The notes beneath the pieces were generated by a model. The model searched no databases, was not told the origin of the DNA, and saw only the letters and a program-made list of their open reading frames with translations. Source: CAZZCN01 sp964652975 (GTDB lineage Bacteria; Bacillota; Clostridia; Saccharofermentanales; UBA5734). From it: DNA of 62,247 bases. Each line of letters begins with the position of its first letter. The first letter of the stretch is position 1. A program made the translations under genes and the position numbers. Location of the stretch: positions 1 through 62,247 of the forward strand of contig CAZZCN010000008.1 of NCBI GenBank assembly GCA_964652975.1. Reading direction: 5' to 3'. Below, in pieces: positions 10,714-19,033 of this stretch.

Positions 10714-11454
10714 ATGAGAATTGCGATTTGTGATGACAACATAATTGAACTGGCTAACCTTGAGAAAACTGTCTTTAACCTGGTGGAGTCCAACCTGGAT
10801 TTTCAAGGTACGACTATTAAAGTTTTTCATTCTGCGACGGATCTTCTGGCATATGAAGGAATCAAGACCGATTTTGATCTGTTTATATTGGACATTATAA
10901 TGCCGGATATGAATGGTATCGAACTTGCGGAAGAAATTCGCAAGAAAAATTCCGATTGCAAGATCATTTTTTTGACAACGTCCCCTGAATATGCTATAGA
11001 TTCCTATGGAGTAAATGCCTATTATTATCTGATTAAGCCTTTTGATAAAGATAAATTATTACCCGTCTTAACAAAAGCACTCAGTGAAGTAGGCATAAAG
11101 AATGAACAGAGTATAGTTATTAAGGATCGAGGAAAATTGACCAGGATCAATTTAGACAGGATTGAATATATCGAAAGCAGGAAACATTTGGTAGATTTCT
11201 TCTTATTGGGAGGTGTCAAGGCGATTTGTTCTGGTCCATTGAATAGATTCACGGATATTTTAGCGGGAGACCAAAGGTTTATCCAATGTCATAATTCATT
11301 TATTGTCAATATGGATTTTATTGCAACACTTGTAGGCAAACAATTTATCATGTTGAATAAAACAGTCATACCTGTTTCAAGAAAGGTTTATCCTGAAGTA
11401 AAAACCGCATACCTCGATTATTTTTTCAGGAAGGATGGGATCCCAGCCGAGTGA
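10714..11454 (+). CDS. LytTR-family response regulator (AgrA/LytR type)
   Basis: A 246-residue regulator. The N-terminal receiver domain has the acidic pair CDDN at 6-9 and the phospho-acceptor Asp60 in LFILDIIMPDMNG; a C-terminal LytTR DNA-binding domain starts at about residue 145. An upstream in-frame codon would add 19 residues, but the AAGGAG at 10700-10705 and the promoter at 10678-10686 fix the ATG at 10714. The stop overlaps the start of the histidine kinase gene (GTGA), so the pair is one operon. In this family the regulator binds direct repeats upstream of secreted or surface protein genes; the divergent giant-protein operon is the likely target by position. Confidence 0.92.
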   Translation: MRIAICDDNIIELANLEKTVFNLVESNLDFQGTTIKVFHSATDLLAYEGIKTDFDLFILDIIMPDMNGIELAEEIRKKNSDCKIIFLTTSPEYAIDSYGVNAYYYLIKPFDKDKLLPVLTKALSEVGIKNEQSIVIKDRGKLTRINLDRIEYIESRKHLVDFFLLGGVKAICSGPLNRFTDILAGDQRFIQCHNSFIVNMDFIATLVGKQFIMLNKTVIPVSRKVYPEVKTAYLDYFFRKDGIPAE

Positions 11455-12719
11455 TTTTTTATCTATTTATCAGCCAGACTTTTGTTTTTATTTATATGGT
11501 GTGTCTTATTCAAATGAAATACAGTAAAAGAGCTACATTCACTTTTCTGACGTTGCTCAATATTGTCCTTTGGGGTGTGAGTTTAGCTATTTATTTCTAT
11601 AAAGGCATCGCTTTTCTGGATTCCGTCTTCCCGCTGGTTGTAAGTGTGCCGGCATTTCTTTCTTTTCTCTTTATCTCCCGAAACAAAGGATTCAAACTGG
11701 TGTTTTCATTTCTGACTGTTTGTAATTTCGGAATGCTTAAAAGCTATATCGGTATACTTGCCTTTCAAGTTTCCGGACAATTATTTATCCGGATAGTTTT
11801 CGAAAGCATATCCTTTTTATTTATTCTTTTAATATTAATATTGGGTTTCCGTAAACAATACTTCATAATATTGGAAACGCTGGAGGAAGGGTGGATTTAT
11901 TTATGTTCGGTTCCATTTTTGCTGACTATTCTGATTTACCAGTTGCTTTATATGTATAATTCTTCACTTCACACGCCGAAAGGCATCGGCATTATTTTTA
12001 TTGTTTTTACACTTATGATTTCTTTTTATATCGTTTCATATGTTATTTTCAAAAACATTTCCCATTTCTTTCACCTTAAACAAAGCCGGGAGTTGCTTCA
12101 ATTGCAGGTAGATGCGCAAAAAAATACATATAGCGTGATGCTTGAGAAAATAAACACGGTCCAGATCTACCGCCATGATATGAAGCACCACTTAAATGTT
12201 CTACACTCTCTGATCAGTGACAGCAACACCACCGAGGCAAAAAAATACCTCTCTAAATTAGACCAGAATATAAATGGGACAATTGTTGCAAAATTTTGCA
12301 ACAATTATGTGCTAAACATCATCTTGTCTACCTATATTAATAAAGCTAAACAGGATCAAATCATTGTTGATAGCCATATTGAAATCCCGGAAACCATCCT
12401 GATAGATGAGATTGAACTGGGACTTATTTTTACAAATGCACTTGATAACGCCATATATGCATGTACGAAAATAAATAATCCGGCAGACCGCATTATCAAA
12501 ATAAAATGCCTTCGAAAGCAGGATCAGCTGTTTATCCAGATAAGCAACCCATTTTCGGGCAATATTGTTTTCGAAAATGGAATTCCAGTATCCAATCACG
12601 AAAATCATGGTTTTGGAACACGCAGCATTGTATCGATTATTGAGAAATATAACGGTACTTATTCATTTTCCGCAGAAAATGGTATTTTCCAGCTGGCTGC
12701 AATAATAAAGTTCGAATAA
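11451..12719 (+). CDS. Sensor histidine kinase, GHKL/AgrC-like
   Basis: A 422-residue kinase starting at GTG in a 4-base overlap with the regulator's stop. The first 205 residues hold about six hydrophobic helices, as in peptide-pheromone sensors of the AgrC class. The phospho-acceptor His242 lies in the motif RHDMKHH. The ATPase domain shows the N box (TNALDNAIYAC, Asn329 and Asn333) and a short G box GFGTRS at 387-392, typical of the class that lacks a DHp helix of the HisKA type. It should phosphorylate the LytTR partner. No agrB or agrD peptide-processing genes are visible, so the signal is unknown. Confidence 0.92.
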   Translation: MIFYLFISQTFVFIYMVCLIQMKYSKRATFTFLTLLNIVLWGVSLAIYFYKGIAFLDSVFPLVVSVPAFLSFLFISRNKGFKLVFSFLTVCNFGMLKSYIGILAFQVSGQLFIRIVFESISFLFILLILILGFRKQYFIILETLEEGWIYLCSVPFLLTILIYQLLYMYNSSLHTPKGIGIIFIVFTLMISFYIVSYVIFKNISHFFHLKQSRELLQLQVDAQKNTYSVMLEKINTVQIYRHDMKHHLNVLHSLISDSNTTEAKKYLSKLDQNINGTIVAKFCNNYVLNIILSTYINKAKQDQIIVDSHIEIPETILIDEIELGLIFTNALDNAIYACTKINNPADRIIKIKCLRKQDQLFIQISNPFSGNIVFENGIPVSNHENHGFGTRSIVSIIEKYNGTYSFSAENGIFQLAAIIKFE

Positions 12720-12726
12720 TTCAACC

Positions 12727-13409
12727 TCATATATTTGCATGTATTTTGTTGTTAAAACAGTTTACCATTCCTTTCCCATACAACGTATTTATTATAGTAT
12801 TCACAGTCTTTTCTTTCATAATGGGGCTCTCGAAAAGTTTATTGTAGTACATGCAATTTTCTGCTTTTTTGAAAACGTCCTGTATGATAAGGTCATCGTG
12901 ATCTTTTGTAGAAAATCCAAATGAAATCGATACATCTATTGCCCCTAGTTTTTCTGTCAACAAATTATCCTTAATACGCTTTAACTAGTAGCTCTGTTTC
13001 ATAAACATCTGTCCTGGGAAGTATCAGGACAAATTCATCCCCGCCGATTCTGGCTACTTTGTCATCGGCCCTGCAGCCTTTCCTTATGATTTCAGAAGCC
13101 TTTCTCAGCAGTTCATCACCCACGGCATGACCGAACGAATCATTTATAAGTTTCAAACCGTTCACATCCCCCATCACTATCGATAAGGGATAATTTCCGG
13201 CAGTATCAAGTCTTGTAAGCTCCTCCTCGTAAAACCTAAGATTGTAAAGTCCCGTCAACTGGTCATGAAAAGAAAAATATTGGATTTCATTTTCGCTTTT
13301 CTTCCGGACTGTAATATATGGTCCTAACTTTCATAACTATAATTGTGGAACTTGTTGTAACAACAATGATTTCAAACAGAACATTTGTTTGACTTTGTTC
13401 AATATTCAT
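12727..13409 (-). pseudogene. Membrane-anchored GGDEF (diguanylate cyclase) gene with two frameshifts
   Basis: Reading from an ATG at 13409, 40 residues with one hydrophobic helix end at a TGA near 13296. The same protein continues in the next frame with HDQLTGLYN, the nucleotide-binding DVNGLKLIND, an RxxD I-site (RADD) five residues before an intact GGDEF, and stops at 12971. A third frame then supplies RIKDNLLTEK and the SISFG strand typical of the domain's end, down to 12727. Each change equals one extra base, near A-rich runs (GAAGAAAAGCG and GTTAAAGCG). The parts would make a short cyclase with one membrane anchor. It is either a decaying gene or a sequencing artefact; the 10-N assembly gap 1.2 kb away makes the latter credible. 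Confidence 0.8.
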
Positions 13410-13417
13410 TGTATAAT
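13389..13417 (+). promoter_or_regulatory. SigmaA-type promoter of the radical-SAM/DUF4130 operon
   Basis: TTGACT (13389-13394), a 17-base spacer and TATAAT (13412-13417). Initiation near 13424 gives a leader of about 73 bases before the ATG at 13497. The promoter overlaps the start codon region of the divergent GGDEF gene. Confidence 0.75.
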
Positions 13418-13496
13418 GAGTTAAGTCGAAGCTGAATTGATATATAAAAGTTGGTTAGTTAAAGTCGGTAGTATTAACTACAAAGGTGGAATATTT

Positions 13497-14773
13497 ATGG
13501 ATATTATGGCGAAATTGTCGATACTTGGTCAGGCCGCAAAATATGATGTATCGTGTTCATCAAGTGGTTCGACCGGCGTTGTTACGGGCAATAGCAGCGG
13601 TTCAAACAAGACTGGGTCTTCAAGGAATCCCTCCTCGATTGGCAATACAGCTGTGGGCGGTATATGCCACACCTGGACCGAAGACGGGAGATGTGTTTCA
13701 TTACTTAAAGTTTTGCTTACCAATCACTGCGAATATAACTGCACATACTGTATTAACAGAACTGACAACGACATCCCCAGAGCTGCCTTTACGCCTAGAG
13801 AACTGGCTACTCTCACTATAGAGTTTTATAAGAGAAATTATATCGAAGGATTGTTTTTAAGCTCGGGGGTTGTCAAGAATCCCGACCACACCATGAATCT
13901 GCTGATTGAGACTATTAGAATTCTTAGACACGAATATTTTTTCGGTGGATACATTCATGTCAAGACGATTCCAGGAGCATCGAATGACGCTGTCTATTCC
14001 CTGGGTCTTTTAGTTGACAGGATGAGTGTGAATATTGAATTTTGTTCACAAAACGCACTCTCTCTTCTAGCTCCGCAAAAAAGTGCGGAAGATATTATTT
14101 CACCAATGACTCTCATTAGCAATAAGCGCAACGAATTGTCTGATTGTGTACGAAACCGGATTAAAGTCCCGACGTTTGTGCCCGGTGGACAAAGCACTCA
14201 ACTGATAATTGGGGCAGTACCTGAGAGTGACTACAGCATTTTGTCGCTGTCACAGAATCTATACAATCGTTATGCACTCAAGAGGGTTTATTACTCTGCA
14301 TATATCCCGGTCAATACTCATCCCAATCTTCCTGCAATAACGAGCGCCCCGCCTTTGCTGAGGGAGCATAGGCTTTATCAGGCTGACTGGCTGCTCCGAT
14401 TTTATAAGTTTGATGCTAGAGAGTTGCTATCTGTCGATACTCCCGACCTCGATTTGCAGATTGATCCTAAGTGCAGCTGGGCGGTCAGGAATTTTGATAT
14501 TTTTCCTGTAGAGATTAATCGTGCTGACTATGAGACTTTGCTCAGAGTTCCAGGCATAGGTGTGTTGTCCGCAAGAAAAATTCTGGCAGCAAGAAGAAGC
14601 AAGTCTCTCAATTACGAGGACGCCAGAAAACTNNNNNNNNNNGCAAATATGAGACATCCTACTCTTTTAGCAATGATGAACTTCGAAACTCACTAGCTGA
14701 CAAGCGAGGCAAGCTGATCATTTCTCCCAGTCAGATGAGGTTAGAGGATTTGGCCTTTGTTCAGAGTTATTGA
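13497..14773 (+). CDS. Radical SAM protein linked to UDG/DUF4130 (putative DNA modification/repair), interrupted by assembly gap
   Basis: The radical SAM cluster motif CEYNCTYC gives Cys78, Cys82 and Cys85 as 4Fe-4S ligands. Near the C-terminus is a helix-hairpin-helix (RVPGIGVLSARKI), a non-specific DNA-binding fold. This matches the TIGR03916-type family that travels with DUF4130 or uracil-DNA-glycosylase-like proteins; the reaction is not known to me. A Ser/Gly-rich stretch (20-48) extends the conserved N-terminal segment. The ATG at 13497 has AAAGGTGG about 8 bases upstream. Ten Ns at 14633-14642 break the gene. After them the genuine frame reads GKYETSYSF and runs to the TGA at 14771-14773, not to the nearer stop at 14696 in another frame. 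Confidence 0.88.
14633..14642. other. Assembly gap (10 Ns)
   Basis: Ten Ns lie inside the radical SAM gene. The coding frame differs by one position across the gap, so the true missing length is not 10. By the family pattern about 15 residues (roughly 40-50 bases) seem to be missing between ARKL and GKYETS. Confidence 0.95.
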
Positions 14774-14810
14774 AGATTAGACGATAGTTTATTGATTTTG
14801 AGGTAGTAGA

Positions 14811-15716
14811 ATGTTCTATACATATGATGGTTCTTTTGAAGGGTTTTTATCCGCCTTGACCGTTCTTATGCGTGAGAACCCCGGTGTGGATTCTTTTCGT
14901 TACAAGCTTTGGGGCATAAGCCGTGAGCGTTCTCAGCTTTTACTTGTACCTCACAGGTTTGTCCCTAACATTCCGGATATTATTATGTCATTTGGTGAAT
15001 ATCTTTCATCTAATTTCGGCAATTCAATTCTTGAGACAATTTATCACGCCTTTCTATCAGAATGCGACGGAATTGAAGAATCACTGGCTCTTTATGTACT
15101 ATTGGCCCGGAAGCTTCACAGAGATCCTGTCGACCGATTATATATAGACTGTGTTAAGAAAGTTGTTGGTGCATCTCGCACGTGCACCCGTGAGTCTCAT
15201 CGTTTTCTGGGACTGCTGAGATTTCGGAAAGTTATGAACAAAAATGCTGGCAATTTTAATGGTATTCTTGCACAATCGGGACAATCCCAGTCAAACCATA
15301 ATAATCGAGAGGATTTATCAGAAGATAGAATTGTTTTGTCTGATAATCAAACGGCTCGGGAGATTCTATTAACAGTCCCAACACCTGAAATTTCAGAGAT
15401 ATACATAGCCAGTTTTCACCCTGAAACTAATGTGTTGCCTTTAGTAGCTGAACATTTTACTAAACGGCTGTTGAACCAGACGTTTATAATTATTGACAGG
15501 AAGAGGAATACTTGCGCAGTTCATGTGGCAGGTCAGGATTTTGAACTCATGGTTTGTAATCCCGAAACGATTAAAAATATTTGTTACGAATCATCGTACG
15601 AGGAATTATGGCAGGAATACTTCAAGAATATGGCAATTGCTGAGCGAATCAACAAAAACCTGCAAAGAAGTAATATGCCGCTCAAATACAGGAAATACCT
15701 AATAGAAAAAACATGA
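14811..15716 (+). CDS. DUF4130-family probable DNA metabolism protein
   Basis: A 301-residue protein starting MFYTYDGSFEGFLSAL, the hallmark of the family that pairs with the upstream radical SAM protein (TIGR03915-type). A conserved middle segment (VLLARKLHRDP) and a C-terminal part with FHPETN, IIDRKRN and the ending PLKYRKYLIE also fit. In many bacteria this domain is fused to a uracil-DNA-glycosylase-like domain; here no glycosylase is attached. It lies 37 bases after the radical SAM stop, with GAGGTAGTAG as RBS, so the two should be co-expressed and probably act together on DNA. The biochemical role is unproven. Confidence 0.85.
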   Translation: MFYTYDGSFEGFLSALTVLMRENPGVDSFRYKLWGISRERSQLLLVPHRFVPNIPDIIMSFGEYLSSNFGNSILETIYHAFLSECDGIEESLALYVLLARKLHRDPVDRLYIDCVKKVVGASRTCTRESHRFLGLLRFRKVMNKNAGNFNGILAQSGQSQSNHNNREDLSEDRIVLSDNQTAREILLTVPTPEISEIYIASFHPETNVLPLVAEHFTKRLLNQTFIIIDRKRNTCAVHVAGQDFELMVCNPETIKNICYESSYEELWQEYFKNMAIAERINKNLQRSNMPLKYRKYLIEKT

Positions 15717-15799
15717 AGTGTAGAACAAAGTTCCATGTGAAATGCATTTTTACATGGAACTTGTGATGGTAGGAAAGGAAAATCTGGTTGTAAACTTAA

Positions 15800-15853
15800 G
15801 CAAATCTTCTTAAGAAGATTTGCCATAGAGAGTTAAACAAAAGTTTTAACTCT
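15800..15853 (-). repeat. Hairpin-doublet repeat, copy A
   Basis: A perfect 24-base palindrome (15800-15823; arms GCAAATCTTC and GAAGATTTGC around TTAA), then CATAGAG (15824-15830), then a second hairpin whose arms are AGAGTTAAAC and GTTTTAACTCT. The same layout, with the same 10-base arms swapped, occurs at 54298-54351. It lies beyond the terminator shared by the DUF4130 and yjbQ genes. Confidence 0.7.
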
Positions 15854-15861
15854 TTTCCCAG

Positions 15862-15898
15862 AGAACCGGAATAAGATTTTACATCTTATTCCGGTTCT
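15862..15898. terminator. Bidirectional intrinsic terminator between convergent genes
   Basis: A perfect 16-base-pair stem (15862-15877 with 15883-15898; arms begin AGAACCGG and end CCGGTTCT) around a 5-base loop. It lies immediately after the yjbQ stop on the minus strand and 145 bases after the DUF4130 stop on the plus strand. Only short T runs flank it, so efficiency is uncertain, but its place between two convergent genes suits a shared terminator. Confidence 0.75.
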
Positions 15899-16315
15899 TT
15901 AGTCCCCAATTATCTTCACAAGTATTCTCTTGTTTCGCTTACCGTCGTACTCACCATAGAAAATCTGCTCCCATGTTCCAAAGTCCAGTTTGCCGCCAGT
16001 AACAGCAATGACAGCTTCGCGTCCCATGATTTGTCTTTTCATGTGAGCATCGGCGTTATCCTCATAGCCATTGTGCCTGTATTGACTATGCGGCTTTTCC
16101 GGAGCGATTTTCTCTAGCCACACCTCAAAATCCTGATGAAGTCCGAATTCATCGTCATTGATAAAAACGCTTGCTGTTATATTCATTGCATTTACAAGCA
16201 AAAGGCCTTCTTTTATTCCGCTCTCACGAAGGCAGTCGTTAACACTTGGTGTAATGTTGACATACGCCCTCCGTGTCGTAGTGTTGATTGTAATCTCTTT
16301 CCTGTAAGATTTCAT
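15899..16315 (-). CDS. YjbQ/UPF0047 family protein
   Basis: A 138-residue protein of the small YjbQ family (UPF0047, also annotated as a secondary thiamine-phosphate synthase enzyme). Family signatures seen are RRAYVNIT near the start, the EGLLLVNAMNITASVFINDDE core strand, a histidine-bearing loop (AHMKRQIMG) and the ending LDFGTWEQIFYGEYDG. Length is normal. RBS AGGGGAGG precedes the ATG. The fold is a small trimeric enzyme with clustered histidines, and the physiological role is unsettled. It is the last gene of the minus-strand block before the convergent terminator. Confidence 0.88.
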   Translation of the reverse strand: MKSYRKEITINTTTRRAYVNITPSVNDCLRESGIKEGLLLVNAMNITASVFINDDEFGLHQDFEVWLEKIAPEKPHSQYRHNGYEDNADAHMKRQIMGREAVIAVTGGKLDFGTWEQIFYGEYDGKRNKRILVKIIGD

Positions 16316-16379
16316 TTTTGCGTCCTCCCCTGTAAATATCGTGAATGCTTTTTTATGTGATTTGCAACATCAAATCTAT

Positions 16380-16496
16380 AATCAGTAGTATTATATAGAA
16401 AAACTGTGGTATACCCGAGGTGTCTCGTAGCCACTAATACTATCAAGCGGTTTTTCTTAAGCTTTTCTCCTGGTATACTCTATATTATTATGAATA
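16380..16496. other. Structured intergenic segment between hemolysin III and yjbQ
   Basis: Nested inverted repeats: AGAAAAAC near 16398 pairs with GTTTTTCT near 16452, enclosing GTGG/CCAC and CGAG/CTCG stems; outside them GTATACC recurs inverted as GGTATAC. On the minus strand it is the 3' region of the hemolysin III gene and the 5' region of yjbQ. It may be a terminator or a small structured leader; I match it to no known RNA class. Confidence 0.35.
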
Positions 16497-17390
16497 TTAT
16501 TTCGACAAAAAGAAAACTATTCCCACAAAGTGCAAAGCCGCTCCTGCATTGATAAAAAAATGAAATATCATATGGGCAAACTTGAATTTGCAAGCATAGA
16601 ATATGCAGCCTAACGAGTAAAACACTCCGCCTCCGAAAACCAGCCAGAACAGTTCAGGCGTTGCATTTAATCTAAACGCATTAAAAAAGAAAACGACTGA
16701 CCACCCCATTATCAGATATACCGGGACAGAAAGCACTTTTGACTTGCGCCATAAAAATATTTTAATAAAAACTCCGGTTAATACCATGCTCCATTGTATT
16801 ATGACCATTATAACGCCTTGTATTCCACTTATGACAGATAGGGCTATAGGTGTGTATGTTCCAGCTATCGCCAGAAAAATAGCTATATGATCGAGCTTGT
16901 TGTATATTACCTTGTGAGTAGTTTTATGCTTGGTCGAATGGTATGATGCCGACGTAGCAAACATCAGAAAAACGCATATCATAAAAACCGATACCCCGAT
17001 TACATCAACAATCGCATTCGCACCACCCGACTGATAAGCACGTATTGTAGCAAAAGGTATCATCAGAAGAACAATTAACGCCATAACTCCATGGGTTATT
17101 GTGTTACCGACCTCTTCACCAAATGTCTCCTCTTCGCCGAATGACTCGTCTTTTTGGCGGGATATATTCATGTACTTAGTAATTCCATCTATGTTATCGG
17201 TATACATAGTGTTGTTTTGTTTTACAAATGTATCTTTTAAAATATTTTCGGGCGAATTTATTACTACATTATCAACGCTTTCGTTATTGATGAAACTTCG
17301 CTTCTGCCTTCTCTTATTAACAGCCGCCCTGACCATGTCATCAATATTGTCATCGCTTTTTAGTTTGAATTTTCTGCCTTCTTCGTTCAT
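16497..17390 (-). CDS. Hemolysin III / PAQR-family membrane protein
   Basis: A 297-residue integral membrane protein. After a long cytosolic extension of about 95 residues it shows the family opening GEEVGNTITHG, followed by about seven membrane helices. Conserved histidines occur at SASYHSTKH, YNKLDHIAIF and near the end (MIFHFFINAG), which in PAQR proteins bind zinc. The usual bacterial form lacks the hydrophilic N-terminal extension, so this one is longer by about 90 residues. Function in bacteria is unclear (membrane homeostasis or cytolysin-like). It has its own promoter. Confidence 0.9.
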   Translation of the reverse strand: MNEEGRKFKLKSDDNIDDMVRAAVNKRRQKRSFINNESVDNVVINSPENILKDTFVKQNNTMYTDNIDGITKYMNISRQKDESFGEEETFGEEVGNTITHGVMALIVLLMIPFATIRAYQSGGANAIVDVIGVSVFMICVFLMFATSASYHSTKHKTTHKVIYNKLDHIAIFLAIAGTYTPIALSVISGIQGVIMVIIQWSMVLTGVFIKIFLWRKSKVLSVPVYLIMGWSVVFFFNAFRLNATPELFWLVFGGGVFYSLGCIFYACKFKFAHMIFHFFINAGAALHFVGIVFFLSK

Positions 17391-17463
17391 TTCCTAAAGC
17401 CCCCTCAAAATGCATTATGTATTTTTCGTATTACATAGTTTTTATAACTATGTCTCGCATCAA

Positions 17464-17492
17464 ATAATACACTACATCTGATTTTTTGTAAA
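17464..17492 (-). promoter_or_regulatory. SigmaA-type promoter of the hemolysin III gene
   Basis: On the minus strand TTTACA, a 17-base spacer and TATTAT. Initiation near 17457 gives a leader of about 67 bases before the ATG at 17390. Confidence 0.65.
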
Positions 17493-17628
17493 CATCAATT
17501 CTCGATTATTTTCTATTAGATAATGCATTTGACAATTAAGCAACGAAAATAATATTCTAAAATATAATTTTTGCCTTTATTTATTGAATAAAATACATGT
17601 TGGCAAACAATGCACTAATTAGATAAAA

Positions 17629-18324
17629 TCAATTATTGTTCTTTGTATGGATAAAAAAGGCGACACCTGATTCTATAGTAATTGATGCCATCTCGCCAAT
17701 AGATGATTCCGTCACGTTATTTTGAGTGATTCTTCTTATATTGCTTACAGCACGTGTTGTACCGAATTGAATTTTCTCATGCAACAGTTCGTATTCAAGT
17801 CCTTCAATGGAGATATTCGCAAAGTCACCTTTAGCCAGAACAACCGAGACAACATCACTTTCAAAAGCAATGGACGATAGCGGATATTTGAACGGTGAAT
17901 TATTTGCTGTCACGGTATAAAAGAACGACATTCCGTCGGTGAGAATTATAGGAATCCCCTTTTCGGCAAGGGATGCTGCCATCATTTGATTTGCAAACAT
18001 ATGATCAAGCCTGTCACCAAAAGCTCCCAGAAAAATCAAGGAGTCGCATCCTGCTTCAATAGCCTTCTCGACGGCTATTTCGCTGTCTGTCATGTTTTTA
18101 ACCGGATTGTATTTCATAATCTGCAAGCCGATATTCTCATATTTCGCCAGTACATCTGGTGGTATTGAATCCATATCCCCCACCAGCAAATCAGGTTTTA
18201 TTCCAAGGAGCTCGAAGTGAATTATCCCAGAATCCGCGGCAACAGCAAAATATTTGTCGGGTATCAACCCGCAAATCAGATCAGTATTGAAGCATTTGCC
18301 ACCAAGTCCGATAATTCCATACAT
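17629..18324 (-). CDS. thiN: Thiamine pyrophosphokinase
   Basis: A 231-residue enzyme that makes thiamine diphosphate from thiamine and ATP. The N-terminal catalytic half carries the motifs AADSG, LLVGDMDSIPPD and MTDSEIAVEKA, with LGAFGDRLDHMFAN as the conserved acidic and histidine cluster; the C-terminal half is the thiamine-binding beta sandwich. I take the second ATG (18324) as the start because GGAG lies 7 bases before it; the ATG five codons upstream lacks a site. That leaves 4 bases between this start and the rpe stop, as in many Firmicutes where thiN follows rsgA-rpe. Confidence 0.92.
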   Translation of the reverse strand: MYGIIGLGGKCFNTDLICGLIPDKYFAVAADSGIIHFELLGIKPDLLVGDMDSIPPDVLAKYENIGLQIMKYNPVKNMTDSEIAVEKAIEAGCDSLIFLGAFGDRLDHMFANQMMAASLAEKGIPIILTDGMSFFYTVTANNSPFKYPLSSIAFESDVVSVVLAKGDFANISIEGLEYELLHEKIQFGTTRAVSNIRRITQNNVTESSIGEMASITIESGVAFFIHTKNNN

Positions 18325-18328
18325 TTTC

Positions 18329-19018
18329 TTACTCCACACATCCTCTTAATTCCTTGATAGCCTTTACCGGGTTGTCCGTAGCGTACACTGAATTTCCCAC
18401 AACAAATGCATTTGCACCTGCATCATAAATCTCCTTTATATTTGCAGTGCTAATTCCCCCATCCACTTGAATGATTGAATTTGCACCCTCCATTTCCATT
18501 ATCTGCCTTAATTTCAATACCTTCTTGGTCATAGTTGAAATATATTTTTGGCCTCCGAAGCCGGGATTAACTGTCATCAACAGGACCATGTCAACAAACG
18601 GTAAGATTTCAGCTATATCCTTCAGCGGTGTAGCGGGATTTATCGCCACTCCGGCATTTTTGCCCAAAGACTTGATGTATTGAACAACACGATGCAAATG
18701 TTTACACGCCTCAGCATGAACAACTATCATATCTGCTCCGGCATTTGCATAATCTTCGATGTATCTTATAGGGTCTTCTATCATTAGATGCACGTCCAGA
18801 GGTAACTGTGTAATTTTTCGAATCGCTTTTACTATTGGCAATCCAAAAGAAATATTAGGTACAAACATGCCGTCCATTACATCAACATGAATCCAGTCTG
18901 CATCCTCGGATACAATTTGGACATCTCTTCCAAGGTTGTTAAAATCTGCTGAAAGTATCGAAGGGCAGATAATTATTTTACCTTTACCTTTGGTTATAAT
19001 ATCAGAATATAACTCCAT
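18329..19018 (-). CDS. rpe: Ribulose-phosphate 3-epimerase
   Basis: A 229-residue TIM barrel that interconverts ribulose 5-phosphate and xylulose 5-phosphate in the pentose phosphate pathway. Motifs seen: CPSILSADF, DWIHVDVMDG, the metal-site segment LDVHLMIEDP, MTVNPGFGGQ and the phosphate-binding VDGGIS. The N-terminus is about 15 residues longer than usual. GGAGG lies 8 bases before the ATG, within the short gap after the rsgA stop. It sits between rsgA and thiN, the conserved order. Confidence 0.95.
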   Translation of the reverse strand: MELYSDIITKGKGKIIICPSILSADFNNLGRDVQIVSEDADWIHVDVMDGMFVPNISFGLPIVKAIRKITQLPLDVHLMIEDPIRYIEDYANAGADMIVVHAEACKHLHRVVQYIKSLGKNAGVAINPATPLKDIAEILPFVDMVLLMTVNPGFGGQKYISTMTKKVLKLRQIMEMEGANSIIQVDGGISTANIKEIYDAGANAFVVGNSVYATDNPVKAIKELRGCVE

Positions 19019-19033
19019 CTATTCTTCCTCCGC

